From the NCBI RefSeq assembly GCF_008373765.1, contig NZ_VUJW01000001.1, forward strand, positions 186,189 to 250,188: a DNA stretch of 64,000 bases, in the 5' to 3' direction. Source of the stretch: Nocardioides antri. GTDB taxonomy: Bacteria > Actinomycetota > Actinomycetes > Propionibacteriales > Nocardioidaceae. The notes beneath the pieces are model-generated. The model was not told the origin of the DNA and did not search any database. It saw nothing but the letters and a program-made list of their open reading frames with translations. How positions within the stretch are numbered: the first letter of the stretch is position 1; each line of letters starts with the position of its first letter. The translations under genes and the position numbers were made by a program. This document shows positions 41,118 through 54,300 of this stretch, piece by piece.

Positions 41118-41822
41118 ATGGACGCCGTGAGTCAGTCGGGTTCGGCACAGGTCTACGACGCCAGCGGCTCGGGGTCGGACGACGAGCGCGAGACCGCCGT
41201 CGCTGCGGCCGCGCTCGCGATCCAACGCGGCCGGCTGGTGGTGTTCCCCACCGACACCGTCTACGGGATCGCCGCCGACGCCTTCGACGCCGAGGCCGTC
41301 CAGCGGCTGCTGGACGCCAAGGGACGCGGTCGCGAGATGCCGCCGCCGGTGCTGGTCAGCACCGCGGGCACGCTCGACGCGCTCGCGACCAAGGTGCCGG
41401 ACTACGCGCGGGTGCTCACCGACGCCTTCTGGCCCGGCCCACTCACCGTGGTCTGCCACGAGCAGCCGTCCCTGCGGTGGGACCTCGGCGAGACGCGGGG
41501 GACCGTCGCCGTACGCATGCCCGCCCACGAGCTCGCCCGGGAGATCCTCGACCGCACGGGCCCCCTGGCCGTCAGCTCGGCCAACCTGACGGGCAAGCCT
41601 GCGGCGACGACCGCCTCCGAGGCGGTGGCGATGCTCGGGGACCGGGTCGCGGTGATCGTCGACGGTGGCCCCAGCGGAGGTGCCGTGCCGTCGACCATCG
41701 TGGACGTGACCGCCGAGCGGCCCCGCCTGCTGCGCCTCGGGGCCATCTCGGTGGAGGAGCTCGACGAGGCCCTGCAGGAGACCGGGCTGACGGTCGACGC
41801 CGACGAGGCGACCGAGGCCTGA
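41118..41822 (+). CDS. L-threonylcarbamoyladenylate synthase (TsaC/Sua5 family)
   Basis: 234 residues from ATG 41118, chosen for a GGAG seven bases upstream; GTG 41127 is possible. It makes threonylcarbamoyl-AMP from Thr, bicarbonate and ATP for the t6A37 modification of ANN-reading tRNAs. LVVFPTDTVYGIAADAF, KGRGREMPPPVLV and AVSSANLTGKPAATTA are the YrdC-domain signatures. It lacks a full Sua5 C-terminal domain. Threonine supply from the operon just upstream makes the context fitting. Confidence 0.92.
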   Translation: MDAVSQSGSAQVYDASGSGSDDERETAVAAAALAIQRGRLVVFPTDTVYGIAADAFDAEAVQRLLDAKGRGREMPPPVLVSTAGTLDALATKVPDYARVLTDAFWPGPLTVVCHEQPSLRWDLGETRGTVAVRMPAHELAREILDRTGPLAVSSANLTGKPAATTASEAVAMLGDRVAVIVDGGPSGGAVPSTIVDVTAERPRLLRLGAISVEELDEALQETGLTVDADEATEA

Positions 41823-41825
41823 GCG

Positions 41826-43007
41826 GTGCGTGAGTACGTCCTCGTCTTCCTGGTCGCCGCGGCGGTCACCTATCTGCTGACGGTCGTCGCCCGGGAGATC
41901 GCGGTCCGCACCGGCGCCGTCGCGAAGGTCCGCGACCGCGACGTGCACGCCGAGCCGGTGCCCTACCTCGGTGGCCTGGCGATGCTCGGCGGGCTGTTCG
42001 CCGCCTTCGTGGTCGCTCGGGAGCTGCCGTTCCTCTCCGAGAGCAAGCCGTTCGTGTTCGAGGACACGCTCTCCGTCCTGGTCGCGGGCGCTCTCGTCTG
42101 CGCCGTCGGCGTCCTCGACGACATCTTCGACCTCGACGCGCTCACCAAGTTCGGCGGCCAGGTCGTCGCGGTGGGCGTCCTCGTCTACTCCGGGATCCAG
42201 TTCCGCTACTTCTTCTTCGCCGACGGCTGGCAGTTCGTCCTCGACCCGACCCAGGGGGCGTTGCTCACCGCCGGGATCGTGCTCGCCACCGTCAACGCGG
42301 TGAACTTCATCGACGGCCTCGACGGCCTCGCTGCGGGCGTCATCGGGATCAGCGCGCTCGCGTTCTTCGTGTTCTGCTACCAGCTCACGGTGTTCAACGA
42401 GGTCGAGCGCGCCACGACCGGAGCGCTGCTGTCGGCCGCGCTCGCGGGTGCGTGCGCCGGGTTCCTGGTCCACAACTTCCACCCCGCGCGGCTGTTCATG
42501 GGCGACAGCGGCTCGATGCTGATCGGGCTGGTCCTCTCGGCGACCGCGATCACCGTGACGACCCAGTTCTCGACCATCGACATCGCCCAGGGCGCCGACG
42601 GGGCGCGCGCGAGCCTGCTGCCGATGCTGCTCCCGGCCGCGCTGCCGATCCTGATCCTGGTGGTCCCGCTGGCCGACCTGGTGATGGCGGTCGTCCGCCG
42701 CACCGCCGCCGGCCGGTCGCCCTTCGCGCCCGACAAGCAGCACCTGCACCACCGGCTCCTCGAGATCGGGCACTCGCACCGGCGCGCGGTCCTCATCATG
42801 TGGATGTGGGCGGGCCTGATCGCCTTCGGCACCGTCTTCGTCAGCCTGATCGACGACCCGGCGGTCTGGATCGGCGTGGGAGCCGCGTTCGCGGTCACCG
42901 TCGGGCTCACCTTCCTGGTGCCCCTCCTGCCGGGTCGTGGGCACGTCCGCGGGGGGCGGGTCACCCCGGGACCGGACCCCGATTCGGAGACCGCGCAGAC
43001 TTTGTGA
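41826..43007 (+). CDS. MraY-family glycosyl-1-phosphate transferase (WecA-like)
   Basis: 393 residues, about 11 membrane segments. VCAVGVLDDIFDLDALTK, NAVNFIDGLDGLAAG, RLFMGDSGSMLIG and the HLHHRLLEIGH motif mark transferases that move GlcNAc-1-phosphate (or a related sugar) onto polyprenyl phosphate. In M. tuberculosis the gene at this place (Rv1302, wecA) begins the arabinogalactan linker; here it more likely starts a teichoic acid or wall polysaccharide. The stop codon lies within a CRP-like site. Confidence 0.88.
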   Translation: MREYVLVFLVAAAVTYLLTVVAREIAVRTGAVAKVRDRDVHAEPVPYLGGLAMLGGLFAAFVVARELPFLSESKPFVFEDTLSVLVAGALVCAVGVLDDIFDLDALTKFGGQVVAVGVLVYSGIQFRYFFFADGWQFVLDPTQGALLTAGIVLATVNAVNFIDGLDGLAAGVIGISALAFFVFCYQLTVFNEVERATTGALLSAALAGACAGFLVHNFHPARLFMGDSGSMLIGLVLSATAITVTTQFSTIDIAQGADGARASLLPMLLPAALPILILVVPLADLVMAVVRRTAAGRSPFAPDKQHLHHRLLEIGHSHRRAVLIMWMWAGLIAFGTVFVSLIDDPAVWIGVGAAFAVTVGLTFLVPLLPGRGHVRGGRVTPGPDPDSETAQTL

Positions 43008-43017
43008 TAACTTTCAC
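43004..43017. promoter_or_regulatory. CRP-like site upstream of the ATP synthase operon
   Basis: GTGA-TAACTT-TCAC has a perfect GTGA-N6-TCAC core and shares GTGANNNCTTTCAC with the whiB1 site at 4582-4595. It contains TAACTT, a possible -10 element, and overlaps the stop of the preceding gene. It is 72 bases before the first atp-operon start. Confidence 0.45.
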
Positions 43018-43088
43018 GAGCGCTCAGGGAGTACTCGGAAAGTGCCTCTGATCGCCCCCTGACCAGCCACGCTGAAGGGCGGCCGCCG

Positions 43089-43562
43089 ATGCTGACGACC
43101 ACCACCTCCGGACCGCTGGCCGTCGCGGCCGCGGTCACCACGGCGGTGGGCGCGGTCCTCGTTGTCGTGGCGGCTCTCGTGAGCGGCGAGGCAGCGGCGT
43201 ACGGCGCCCTCCTCGGCACCGCGATCGCTGTGGTCGTCTTCTCGTTCGGCGGGTTCGCGGTGGACGCCGTTGCGCGGCTCATGCCGGTCGCCTCGCTCCT
43301 GGTCGCGCTCCTGACCTACACGATGCAGGTCCTGCTGATGCTGATGCTGTTCGTCGGCCTCAACCGGTCCGGTGCGCTCGACGACACCTTGGACCGGGGC
43401 TGGCTCGGCGGCGCGACCATCGTGGGGGTCCTGGTGTGGTCCGTGGTGCAGCTGACGGCGTCCGCGAAGGCCCGGATCCCGGCGTTCGAGACCCCCGGCG
43501 AACAGTCGGTGAACGGGTCCTCGGAGGGCATCGGTCCGGCAACGGAGGGCGGTGCGCGATGA
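43089..43562 (+). CDS. Membrane protein at the head of the atp operon
   Basis: 157 residues with four hydrophobic segments (about residues 10-30, 36-60, 66-92 and 107-125) and a polar tail. It sits where Rv1303 lies in M. tuberculosis and where AtpI-like assembly proteins of the rotary ring are usually encoded, which supports a role in ATP synthase assembly, but the sequence has no decisive motif. It is followed 30 bases later by a second small AtpI/AtpZ-like gene. Confidence 0.6.
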   Translation: MLTTTTSGPLAVAAAVTTAVGAVLVVVAALVSGEAAAYGALLGTAIAVVVFSFGGFAVDAVARLMPVASLLVALLTYTMQVLLMLMLFVGLNRSGALDDTLDRGWLGGATIVGVLVWSVVQLTASAKARIPAFETPGEQSVNGSSEGIGPATEGGAR

Positions 43563-43592
43563 CCTTCACCCCCTGCTATTGTCCGGGGCGCA

Positions 43593-43820
43593 ATGAGTCA
43601 GCCCGAGGAGAAGCCGAAGGGCGACCCGTGGCACGCGTTCGGCTACATCGTGGCCGGCGTCGCGTTCTATGGGCTGCTCGGCTGGCTCGCGGACCGTTGG
43701 CTCGGCACCGGGTTCCTCGTGGCGGTGGGCATCCTCGCGGGTGCCGCGCTGGGGATCTACATGACAGCCGCACGTTTCCGCGCGGACCCGCACGACAGCC
43801 CGAAATCAGACGAGCAGTGA
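43593..43820 (+). CDS. AtpZ/AtpI-like small membrane protein
   Basis: 75 residues. Two helices (about residues 13-31 and 37-56) with GWLADRWLGTGFLVAVGILAG between and within them are typical of AtpZ/AtpI proteins, which help build the c-ring or carry Mg2+. Its place between the operon-head gene and atpB agrees. The start at ATG 43593 has TATTGT ten bases upstream, perhaps an internal promoter. Confidence 0.78.
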   Translation: MSQPEEKPKGDPWHAFGYIVAGVAFYGLLGWLADRWLGTGFLVAVGILAGAALGIYMTAARFRADPHDSPKSDEQ

Positions 43821-43836
43821 ACGCAGAGGAGACCTG

Positions 43837-44640
43837 GTGATCATGGCAGCCAGCGCCACCATTGCCGCCGAGGGAGGCGGTTTCCCCGCCCCGGGTCCGG
43901 GCATCTTCGACCTTCCGCCGGTCTTCGAGATCGCCGGCATCGGCGTGACGAAGCCGATGCTCCAGCTGGTGCTCGCCGCCGCGCTGGTCTTCGGGTTCTT
44001 GTACGTCGCCGCCCGCCAGCGGGCGATGGTGCCCGGCAAGCTCCAGTTCGCGGGGGAGGGCGCCTACGGCTTCGTCCGCAACAGCGTCGCCCGCGACATC
44101 ATCGGCAGCCACGACTTCCAGCGGTTCGTGCCCTACCTGGTCGCGATGTTCTTCTTCATCCTGGTGAACAACCTGTTCGCCAGCATCCCGTTCATCCAGT
44201 TCCCGACGTTCAGCCGCGCGAGCATGGCCTACGCGCTGGCCGGGCTCTCCTGGATCATCTACAACGCCGTCGGCATCTGGAAGCACGGCTTCCTCGGCTA
44301 CCTCAAGCTGCAGAGCGTGCCGTCCGGCGTCAGCCCGGCGATGTACCCGCTGCTGGTCCCGCTGGAGTTCTTCTCCAACATCCTGGTGCGGCCGGTCACG
44401 CTGGCCCTCCGTCTCTTCGCCAACATGTTCGCCGGCCACATCCTGCTGGTGCTCTTCGCCACCGGCGGTCTCTACCTCGTCGAGCACGTCGGCGGCATCG
44501 GCTACGTCGCCGGCCCGCTGGCGTGGATCCTCGCGGTCGCGGTGGCGTTCCTCGAGATCCTGGTGCAGGTCCTGCAGGCCTACGTCTTCGTCCTGCTGAA
44601 CGCGATGTACATCCAGGGCGCGCTCGCCGACGAGCACTGA
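43837..44640 (+). CDS. atpB: ATP synthase Fo subunit a
   Basis: 267 residues. GAGGAG lies five bases before the GTG at 43837 (ATG 43843 is possible). It has five to six membrane helices; the essential Arg that faces the c-ring is in [19 protein letters not shown] (near residue 192), and the last helix is [17 protein letters not shown]. It forms the proton half-channels of Fo. It precedes atpE by 65 bases. Confidence 0.96.
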   Translation: MIMAASATIAAEGGGFPAPGPGIFDLPPVFEIAGIGVTKPMLQLVLAAALVFGFLYVAARQRAMVPGKLQFAGEGAYGFVRNSVARDIIGSHDFQRFVPYLVAMFFFILVNNLFASIPFIQFPTFSRASMAYALAGLSWIIYNAVGIWKHGFLGYLKLQSVPSGVSPAMYPLLVPLEFFSNILVRPVTLALRLFANMFAGHILLVLFATGGLYLVEHVGGIGYVAGPLAWILAVAVAFLEILVQVLQAYVFVLLNAMYIQGALADEH

Positions 44641-44705
44641 CCGTCCGCTCCCGACCACAACCCCACAGTTCTCGCACGAGAAAACAACCCGAAAGGAAAG
44701 AAGCC

Positions 44706-44927
44706 ATGGGTGGCTCTCTCAACATGATCGGTTACGGCCTGGCTGCCATCGGCCCGGGCATCGGCATCGGTCTCATCTTCGCCGCTTACATCAACGGCGT
44801 CGCCCGCCAGCCCGAGGCGCAGAGCCGCCTGCAGTCGATCGCGATCCTCGGGTTCGCGCTCGCCGAGGCGCTCGCCATCATCGGCATCGCCCTCGCGTTC
44901 GTCCTCACCGGCGAAAGCACTCAGTGA
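44706..44927 (+). CDS. atpE: ATP synthase Fo subunit c
   Basis: 73 residues from ATG 44706 after a strong AAAGGAAAG site, as expected for the most abundant subunit. A helical hairpin with GPGIGIG in helix 1, polar loop ARQPEAQ, and the proton-carrying Glu54 in [11 protein letters not shown] of helix 2. A longer in-frame reading into atpB is rejected. Confidence 0.96.
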   Translation: MGGSLNMIGYGLAAIGPGIGIGLIFAAYINGVARQPEAQSRLQSIAILGFALAEALAIIGIALAFVLTGESTQ

Positions 44928-44956
44928 CGTTCGTCGTCCCTGACGACGTCCGTTAG

Positions 44957-45543
<587 letters not shown>

Positions 45544-45544
<1 letters not shown>

Positions 45545-46338
45545 TGGTGTCCTCGTTCCGAGGTGCGTCCGCCGACGCCGTCGCCGCGCTGACCGACCAG
45601 GTCGGCGACTCGGCAACGGTCGCCGAGGACCTGTTCGCGGCGGCGGCCACCTTCCGCTCCGAGGGCGCGCTCCGGCGGTTCGCCACCGACTCCTCGGTCC
45701 CGGTCGACGCCAAGACCGGCCTGGTGTCGCAGCTCTGGCAGGGCAAGGTCGACGCGGCCTCGCTCGAGCTCCTGAAGGACGCGGTCTCCCGTCGTTGGAC
45801 GCGCACGCGCGACCTGGCCGACGGCCTCGAGCACGTGGGCGTCGTGGCGAGCGTCAACTCCTCGGGAGAGGACGCGGGCCGGCTCGTCGACGAGCTGTTC
45901 TCGGTGCGCTCGGTCGTCGCCGACAGCAGCGACCTCCGCAACGCCCTGTCGGACCCCGCCCGCAGCGGGGAGGACAAGGCGGCGCTGGTCGACACGCTGC
46001 TGGGAGGCAAGGTGCTCCCGGCCACGGTCACCTTGGTGAAGCAGGCGCTGTCCGGCGGCCACCGCACGATCACGGTGGCACTGGAGGAGTACGAGAAGGT
46101 CGCCGCCGACGTCCGGGGACGTGGCGTCGCCACGGTCCGGGTCGCCCGGCCGCTTCCCGAGGGCGACCTGCAGCGGCTGGCTGCGGCCCTGACCGAGCAG
46201 TACGGCCGCCCGGTGCACCTCAACGTCGTCGTCGACCCCGATGTCCTCGGCGGCATCAAGGTCGAGATCGGCGACGACGTCATCGACGGCACGATCGCCA
46301 GCCGACTCGACGACGCCCGCCGCAAGCTCGCCGGCTGA
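45544..46338 (+). CDS. atpH: ATP synthase F1 subunit delta
   Basis: 264 residues, longer than the E. coli protein (about 177) because of an N-terminal extension common in high-GC actinobacteria; it is not fused to a b-type domain as in mycobacteria. The C-terminal [13 protein letters not shown] and [20 protein letters not shown] motif is the delta/OSCP signature. It joins the peripheral stalk to F1. Confidence 0.93.
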
Positions 46339-46408
46339 CCGGCACCCACCTACGCCAGGCAACTGGCCAACGAAGACTTTCAGCAGAGAAGAGAGAAGGC
46401 GACTTCCG

Positions 46409-48046
46409 ATGACAGAACTCTCCATCCGTCCGGACGAGATCCGCGACGCCCTCGCCAAGTACGTCGCCGACTACCAGCCCTCCGCGGCGGCCAAGGAGGA
46501 GGTCGGCACCGTCGCCTCCGCCGGTGACGGCATCGCCCGCGTCAGCGGCCTGCCGTCGGCGATGGCCAACGAGCTGCTCGAGTTCGAGGACGGCACCCGC
46601 GGCCTCGCCCTGAACCTCGAGGAGCGCGAGATCGGTGTCGTCATCCTCGGTGACTTCGACAAGATCGAGGAGGGCCAGACGGTCCGCCGTACCGGCGAGG
46701 TCCTCTCGGTCCCCGTCGGCAGCGGCTTCCTCGGTCGTGTGATCGACCCGCTCGGCACCCCGATCGACGGCCTCGGCGAGATCGAGGCCGAGGGTCGCCG
46801 CATCCTCGAGCTCCAGGCGCCCGGCGTGATGGCGCGGAAGTCGGTGCACGAGCCGCTCGCGACCGGCATCAAGGCGATCGACGCGATGACCCCGATCGGC
46901 CGTGGCCAGCGTCAGCTGATCATCGGCGACCGGTCGACCGGCAAGACCACGGTCGCGATCGACACGATCATCAACCAGAAGCAGAACTGGGACTCCGGCG
47001 ACCCGACGAAGCAGGTGCGCTGCATCTACGTCGCGATCGGCCAGAAGGGCTCGACCATCGCGGCCGTCCGCGGTGCCCTCGAGGAGGCCGGCGCGCTCGA
47101 GTACACCACGATCGTCGCCTCGCCCGCGTCCGACAGCGCCGGCTTCAAGTACCTCGCCCCCTACACCGGCTCGGCCATCGGCCAGCACTGGATGTACGAC
47201 GGCAAGCACGTCCTGATCGTGTTCGACGACCTGACCAAGCAGGCCGAGGCCTACCGCGCCGTGTCGCTGCTGCTGCGCCGTCCGCCGGGCCGTGAGGCCT
47301 ACCCGGGTGACGTCTTCTACCTGCACTCCCGGCTGCTCGAGCGCTGCGCGAAGCTCTCCGACGACCTCGGCGCCGGATCGATGACCGGTCTGCCGATCAT
47401 CGAGACCAAGGCCAACGACGTGTCGGCCTACATCCCGACCAACGTCATCTCGATCACCGACGGCCAGATCTTCCTGCAGTCCGACCTGTTCGCCGCCAAC
47501 CAGCGGCCCGCGATCGACGTCGGCATCTCGGTGTCGCGCGTGGGTGGCTCGGCCATGACGAAGGCGATGAAGGCGGTCACCGGATCGCTGAAGGTCGACC
47601 TGGCGCAGTACCGCGCGATGGAGGCGTTCGCGATGTTCGCCTCCGACCTCGACGCGGCCTCGCGCCAGCAGCTCGACCGCGGCCAGCGGCTGATGGCGCT
47701 GCTCAAGCAGCCCGCCTACAGCCCCTACCCGCTGCCCGAGATGACCGTGTCGCTCTGGCTCGGCACCAGCGGTCGGCTCGACAAGGTCCCGACCGAGGAC
47801 GTGCTCCGGTTCGAGCAGGAGTTCCTCGACTACCTCCGTCGCTCGCACGAGGGCCTCCTCGCCGCGATCCGGGAGACCCAGAAGTTCGAGGACGAGGACG
47901 GCGTGGCCGCGGCCTACGACAGCTTCCTGGACCAGTTCGAGACCTCCGAGGGCGGCAGCATCCGGGTCGGGCACGAGCCCGAGGCCGAGGCGCTGGCCGA
48001 CGACGAGCTCGAGCAGGAGCAGATCGTCAAGCAGAAGCGAGGCTGA
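46409..48046 (+). CDS. atpA: ATP synthase F1 subunit alpha
   Basis: 545 residues from ATG 46409. The non-catalytic nucleotide-binding subunit: P-loop GDRSTGKTT near residue 173, the [31 protein letters not shown] segment (DELSEED-side contact, given here in part), and the Arg finger region SVSRVGGSA. The C-terminal acidic/basic tail ([19 protein letters not shown]) is an actinobacterial extension known in mycobacteria to restrain ATP hydrolysis; whether it does so here is an inference. Confidence 0.96.
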   Translation: MTELSIRPDEIRDALAKYVADYQPSAAAKEEVGTVASAGDGIARVSGLPSAMANELLEFEDGTRGLALNLEEREIGVVILGDFDKIEEGQTVRRTGEVLSVPVGSGFLGRVIDPLGTPIDGLGEIEAEGRRILELQAPGVMARKSVHEPLATGIKAIDAMTPIGRGQRQLIIGDRSTGKTTVAIDTIINQKQNWDSGDPTKQVRCIYVAIGQKGSTIAAVRGALEEAGALEYTTIVASPASDSAGFKYLAPYTGSAIGQHWMYDGKHVLIVFDDLTKQAEAYRAVSLLLRRPPGREAYPGDVFYLHSRLLERCAKLSDDLGAGSMTGLPIIETKANDVSAYIPTNVISITDGQIFLQSDLFAANQRPAIDVGISVSRVGGSAMTKAMKAVTGSLKVDLAQYRAMEAFAMFASDLDAASRQQLDRGQRLMALLKQPAYSPYPLPEMTVSLWLGTSGRLDKVPTEDVLRFEQEFLDYLRRSHEGLLAAIRETQKFEDEDGVAAAYDSFLDQFETSEGGSIRVGHEPEAEALADDELEQEQIVKQKRG

Positions 48047-48052
48047 CCCACC

Positions 48053-48970
48053 ATGGCCGTATCGCTGCGGGAGTACCGCGCGCGGATCAAGTCGACAGAG
48101 TCGATGAAGAAGATCACGCGCGCCATGGAGCTCATCGCTGCGTCCCGGATCATCAAGGCGCAGCAGCGGGCCCAGCACGCCGCGCCGTACGCCCGGGAGC
48201 TCACCCGGGCCGTCTCGGCGGTGGCGACGTTCTCCAACGTCGACCACCCGCTGACCCGCGAGGAGGAGAACCCGAAGCGGGCGGCGGTGCTCGTGATCAC
48301 GAGCGACCGCGGTCTCGCCGGTGCCTACTCCTCGAGCGTGCTCAAGGAGGTCGAGCGACTCTCGGGCCGGCTGCGTGACGAGGGCAAGGAGATCGACTAC
48401 TTCCTCGCGGGCCGCAAGGCGGAGGCGTACTTCAAGTTCCGCCAGCGTCCGTTCGTCGACTCCTGGACCGGGTTCTCCGACCAGCCGTCCTACGACATCG
48501 CGGCCGAGATCGGCCGCGCGCTGATCGACGCCTTCCTGAAGGAGCAGGGCGAGGAGGGCGATGTGGACGAGGTCCACATCGTCTACACCCGGTTCCGCTC
48601 GATGCTGGTCCAGGAGCCGACCGCGGTCCGGCTGCTGCCGCTGGAGGTCGTCGAGGGGGAGGCGCCGCCCGAGGACGACGAGCTGCTGCCGCTCTACGAG
48701 TTCGAGCCGTCGGCCTCCCAGGTGCTCGACGGACTGCTGCCGCAGTACGTCCAGAGCCGGATCTTCTACAGCCTCCTCCAGGCGGCCGCCTCCGAGCTGG
48801 CCGCACGGCAGAAGGCGATGAAGTCGGCGACGGACAACGCCGAGGAGCTCATCAAGAAGTTCACGCGGATCGCCAACCAGGCCCGGCAGGCCGGCATCAC
48901 CCAGGAGATCAGCGAGATCGTCGGCGGCGTCAACGCCCTCGCCGACGCCCAGGCCGCAGCGAACGACTGA
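48053..48970 (+). CDS. atpG: ATP synthase F1 subunit gamma
   Basis: 305 residues from ATG 48053. The rotor shaft: an N-terminal helix with [26 protein letters not shown] and a C-terminal helix with [19 protein letters not shown] and [10 protein letters not shown] flank a Rossmann-like middle domain ([13 protein letters not shown]). The acidic insert [10 protein letters not shown] near residue 200 corresponds to the actinobacterial gamma loop. Confidence 0.96.
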   Translation: MAVSLREYRARIKSTESMKKITRAMELIAASRIIKAQQRAQHAAPYARELTRAVSAVATFSNVDHPLTREEENPKRAAVLVITSDRGLAGAYSSSVLKEVERLSGRLRDEGKEIDYFLAGRKAEAYFKFRQRPFVDSWTGFSDQPSYDIAAEIGRALIDAFLKEQGEEGDVDEVHIVYTRFRSMLVQEPTAVRLLPLEVVEGEAPPEDDELLPLYEFEPSASQVLDGLLPQYVQSRIFYSLLQAAASELAARQKAMKSATDNAEELIKKFTRIANQARQAGITQEISEIVGGVNALADAQAAAND

Positions 48971-48997
48971 CCACCGACCGACTGACCCACGAAGTAA

Positions 48998-50458
<1,461 letters not shown>

Positions 50459-50459
50459 C

Positions 50460-50894
50460 ATGGCAGACCGAACTGGCGCTGCCGACTCCGAGGCGCTGCA
50501 CGTCGAGCTCGTCGCAGCGGACCGCACCGTGTGGTCCGGGGACGCGGCGATGGTGATCGCGCGGACGACCGAGGGCGACCTCGGCGTCCTGCGCGACCAC
50601 GCGCCGGCTCTGTCGCTGCTGTCCGAGGCCGTGGTGGAGATCCAGGTCGACGGCACCGACGACGTGGTCGTCGCAGCGGTCGACGGTGGCTTCCTGTCCG
50701 TGGCCAACAACCGGGTCTCGATCCTCTCCGAGCACATCGAGCTCGGCGAGGAGATCCACGTCGACAAGGCGAAGGCCGAGCTCGAGGAGGCCCGCGGACT
50801 GATCGGCGCGAACAACGAGGCCGAGCGCCGTGTGCGTCGCGCCGAGGCGCGGCTCCGCGCTGCCGAGAAGGTCTCCTCGGGCGCTAGCCACTAG
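50460..50894 (+). CDS. atpC: ATP synthase F1 subunit epsilon
   Basis: 144 residues; the ATG follows the atpD stop by one base. An N-terminal beta-sandwich (LHVELVAADRTVWSGDA, GDLGVLRDHAPALSLL) is followed by a C-terminal helical hairpin (LEEARGLIGANNEAERRVRRAEARLRAAEK, near residues 100-138) that can brake the rotor. Last subunit gene of the operon. Confidence 0.95.
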   Translation: MADRTGAADSEALHVELVAADRTVWSGDAAMVIARTTEGDLGVLRDHAPALSLLSEAVVEIQVDGTDDVVVAAVDGGFLSVANNRVSILSEHIELGEEIHVDKAKAELEEARGLIGANNEAERRVRRAEARLRAAEKVSSGASH

Positions 50895-50905
50895 CGACGT
50901 CCTCG

Positions 50906-51346
50906 ATGGCATGGTGGGAGTGGCTGGTCGATGTCGCGGGCATCGCGCTGCTCCTGCTGCTGGCGTACGGCGTCGGCCTGGTCGTCCGGCGCCGGATCCT
51001 GGCACGGCACGGCGGGACGTTCGAGCTCAGCCACCGGCTGACCGCTGACACCGACGGCCGCGGCTGGGTGCTCGGCCTCGGCCGCTACTCCGGCGAGAAG
51101 CTCGAGTGGTTCCGCATCTTCACGCTGTGGCCCAAGCCGAAACGGGTCTGGTACCGCGAGCAGCTGACGTACGACGGCCGGCGCGAGCCGGTCGGCGCCG
51201 AGCAGGCCTCGCTCTACCCCGACCACGTCGTGATCCGGTGCGCCTCTCGCTCCGGGGACGTGGAGCTCGCGATGAGCCTGGCCTCCCTCACCGGGTTCCA
51301 GGCCTGGCTCGAGGCCAAGCCGCCGGGGACGGACTGGAACCGCTAG
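50906..51346 (+). CDS. DUF2550 membrane-anchored protein
   Basis: 146 residues from ATG 50906, 12 bases after atpC. One N-terminal membrane helix (about residues 9-25) precedes a soluble beta-rich domain with GRGWVLGLGRYSGEKLEWFRIF and WYREQLTY. The same family (Rv1312) follows atpC in mycobacteria. Constant linkage suggests a role near the ATP synthase or the envelope, but no function is established. Confidence 0.85.
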   Translation: MAWWEWLVDVAGIALLLLLAYGVGLVVRRRILARHGGTFELSHRLTADTDGRGWVLGLGRYSGEKLEWFRIFTLWPKPKRVWYREQLTYDGRREPVGAEQASLYPDHVVIRCASRSGDVELAMSLASLTGFQAWLEAKPPGTDWNR

Positions 51347-51358
51347 GGAGCCCGCGGG

Positions 51359-54300
51359 TCACTCGTCGAAGAGCCCGCGGATGTCCTCGGCGTCGATGCC
51401 CTGACCCATGGCGCCCTCGCCGTCGATGACCCGGGCGAAGAGCTCGGCCTTGCGGTCCTTGAGCTCCATCACCTTCTCCTCGATGGTGTCGGCGGCGACG
51501 AGCCGGTAGACGTGGACGTGAGCGGTCTGCCCGATCCGGTGGGCACGGTCGACCGCCTGGGCCTCGGCCGCGGGGTTCCACCACGGGTCGAGCACGAACA
51601 CGTAGTCGGCCTCGGTCAGGGTGAGCCCGACCCCGCCCGCCTTGAGGGAGATCAGGAAGACCGGGGCGCCGCCGGACCGGAACTCCTCGATGACGGCCCC
51701 GCGGTCGCGCGTCGAGCCGTCGAGGTAGGTCGCGCCGATGCCCTCGGTGGCCAGCCGCGCCCGCACCCGGGTGAGGAACGAGGTGAACTGGCTGAAGACC
51801 AGGGCGCGGTGGCCCTCGGCCGTGATCTCCTCGAGGTGCTCGACCAGCAGGTCGAGCTTGGCCGACCCCACCGTGTCGTGGGCGGGGTCGACCAGCGCCG
51901 GATCGAGCGCGAGCTGCCGCAGCTTCGTGAGCGCACTGAAGATGGCGACCCGGTTGCGGTCGAAGTCCTCGACCAGCCCCAGGATCCGCTGCCGCTCCTT
52001 CGCCAGGTGGGTGTCGTAGATCTTGCGGTGTCTCGGCTCGAGGACGACGTCGAGCACCTGCTCCTGCTTCGGCGGCAGGTCGTCGGCCACCAGCTCCTTG
52101 GTCCGGCGCAGCAGGAACGGCCGGATCCGTGCGCGGAACCGGTCGAGCGCAGCCCGGTCGCCACCCCGCTCGACGGGCCGGACCACCCGCTCGTTGAACA
52201 GGCGCGGCCAGGGGTAGAGACCCGGCACCGTGATCGAGAGCAGGGCCCAGAGCTCCATGAGCCGGTTCTCGAACGGCGTGCCGGTGACGGCGAGCTTGAA
52301 CGGCGCGGCCACGGCCCGCGCAGCGGCGTAGGTCTTGCTCTGGTGGTTCTTCACCTGCTGCGCCTCGTCGAGCACGAGGCCGCCCCACGCCACCTCGGCG
52401 TAGCGCGCGCGGGCGAGCCGCAGCACGGTGTAGGTCGTCACCACGAGGTCGCTCTCGGCGGCGACCGCCGCGACGTCGTCGGTACGGCGACTGCACACGC
52501 CCACCCGCAGCCCGGGCGCATGCTGCGCGGCCTCGTGGACCCAGGCGGTGACGACGCTGGTCGGAGCCACCACGAGGAACGGCCCGGCTTCGGGCCGCCG
52601 CTCACGCGCGAGCCTGACCAGCGCGAGGACCTGGAGCGTCTTGCCGAGGCCCATGTCGTCGGCCAGGATCCCGCCCAGGCCGTGCTCCCAGAGGAACGCG
52701 AGCCACCAGAGCCCCTCGCGCTGGTAGGAGCGGAGCTCGGTCGCCAGCCCCACCGGCTCCGGCCGCGGGATCTCGACCAGGTCCCGCAGCGCCTGCGCGC
52801 GGGCCACCCACTCGGCCGCCTGGGCGTCCACGATCCCGGTCTCGGCGAGCTGCGCCCACAGACCCAGGTCGTGGGTCCCGACGCCGATGCGGTCGCCGTC
52901 GCTCTCCCGCAGCTCGGCGGCGGCCGCGACCACCTCCCGGAGGCGGTCGAACTCGGGACGGTCGGTGGTGATGAACAGGCCGCTCGGCAGGACCAGGAAC
53001 TCGTGTCCGAGGGTGATCGCGGCGATCACGTCGGGCAGCGGGATCCGCTCGCCCTCGACGTTGACGGTCACCGCGAGGTCGAGCCAGTCGGTGTAGCCCT
53101 CCTCGGCGTCAGGCTCGACGACGTCGAAGCTGATCTCGGGCGCCGACGTCGCCTCGCGGAAGTCCGGCCGCTGCACCTCGACGACCTCGATGTCCGGCTG
53201 CTCCCGCAGGTGGGGGAGGTCGTGGATCGCGAGCGAGAGGGCATCGCCGTCGCGGACGGTCCGGCGGCCCAGGAGCTCTGGCGGCACGGTTGCCCGGACC
53301 GCCGCCTCCGCGCGGCGGTCGCGGAGGCCCTCGAGCAGGTCGCGGTCGTCGAGCGCGCAGCGATGGGCGTCGTCGTAGCGCCATTCCCAGGTGAGGTCGG
53401 CCTCGGTGGAGCTGCGCCAGCTGACGGTGACGACGAGGGTCGGCCGCACCGGCGCCGGCACCTCGACCGAGCCGTCGGGGGAGCGGACGGTCAGATGCCG
53501 CAGCAACGGCGCGACCCGGCCGCGGAAGCTCTCGAGGTCGGCGGCCGGCACCTCCAGCGGACCGTCCTCGATCAGCCGGCGGGCGACGGAGGGGACGTCA
53601 CGGTCGAGCTCGGCGACCTGGAGACGGCCGTCGTCGAGCAGCGCGACGACCCGGTCGTGGCCGACCAGGATGACCTGCCTGCCCTGCCACATCAGGCCGT
53701 CCGCGTCGACGCCGAGGGTCAGCCGCGCCACCTCGCCGTCGCTCGTGATCTCGGCGGCCAGGCTGACGGGCTTCTCGCGGATCGTCACCGAGGTCAGCGG
53801 CGCCACCGGGACGAGCTCGACGCCCGCCGCCTCTGCGGCGCGGAGCATGCGCGGCAGGTGGGGGCCGAACTGCGACAGGGACGGAGCGGTGCCGGCGGCC
53901 TGGTAGCCGCGGTGCCGTTGGAGCGCGGCGTGGAGAGCACCCACGGCGTCGGCGTGCTCGGGCAGCAGGCTGCGCGCCAGGACGGCGCCCGGGATGTCGG
54001 ACCAGTCGGCCCCCGACCTGATCCACGCCTGCTTGGCGCCGGGCCGCAGCGGCCGCAGGCCGACCACCGGGCCGTCGTCGCGGTAGGAGTAGATCCGCCG
54101 CTCGTCGAGCGTGAACTGCAGCGCGAGCGGGAACTGCTCGACCTCCCGGTCGGCGGTCCGGGAGAGGTCCTCGACCAGCGACCCCAGCTGGCGCTCCCAC
54201 TCGGGGACCCGCCCCGCCGGCGCATGACCAGAGCGGATGCTCAGCGCGACCGCCGCGCCGTGCTTGCACATGTTGCGCACCGGGCAGGTGCACAGGCTGA

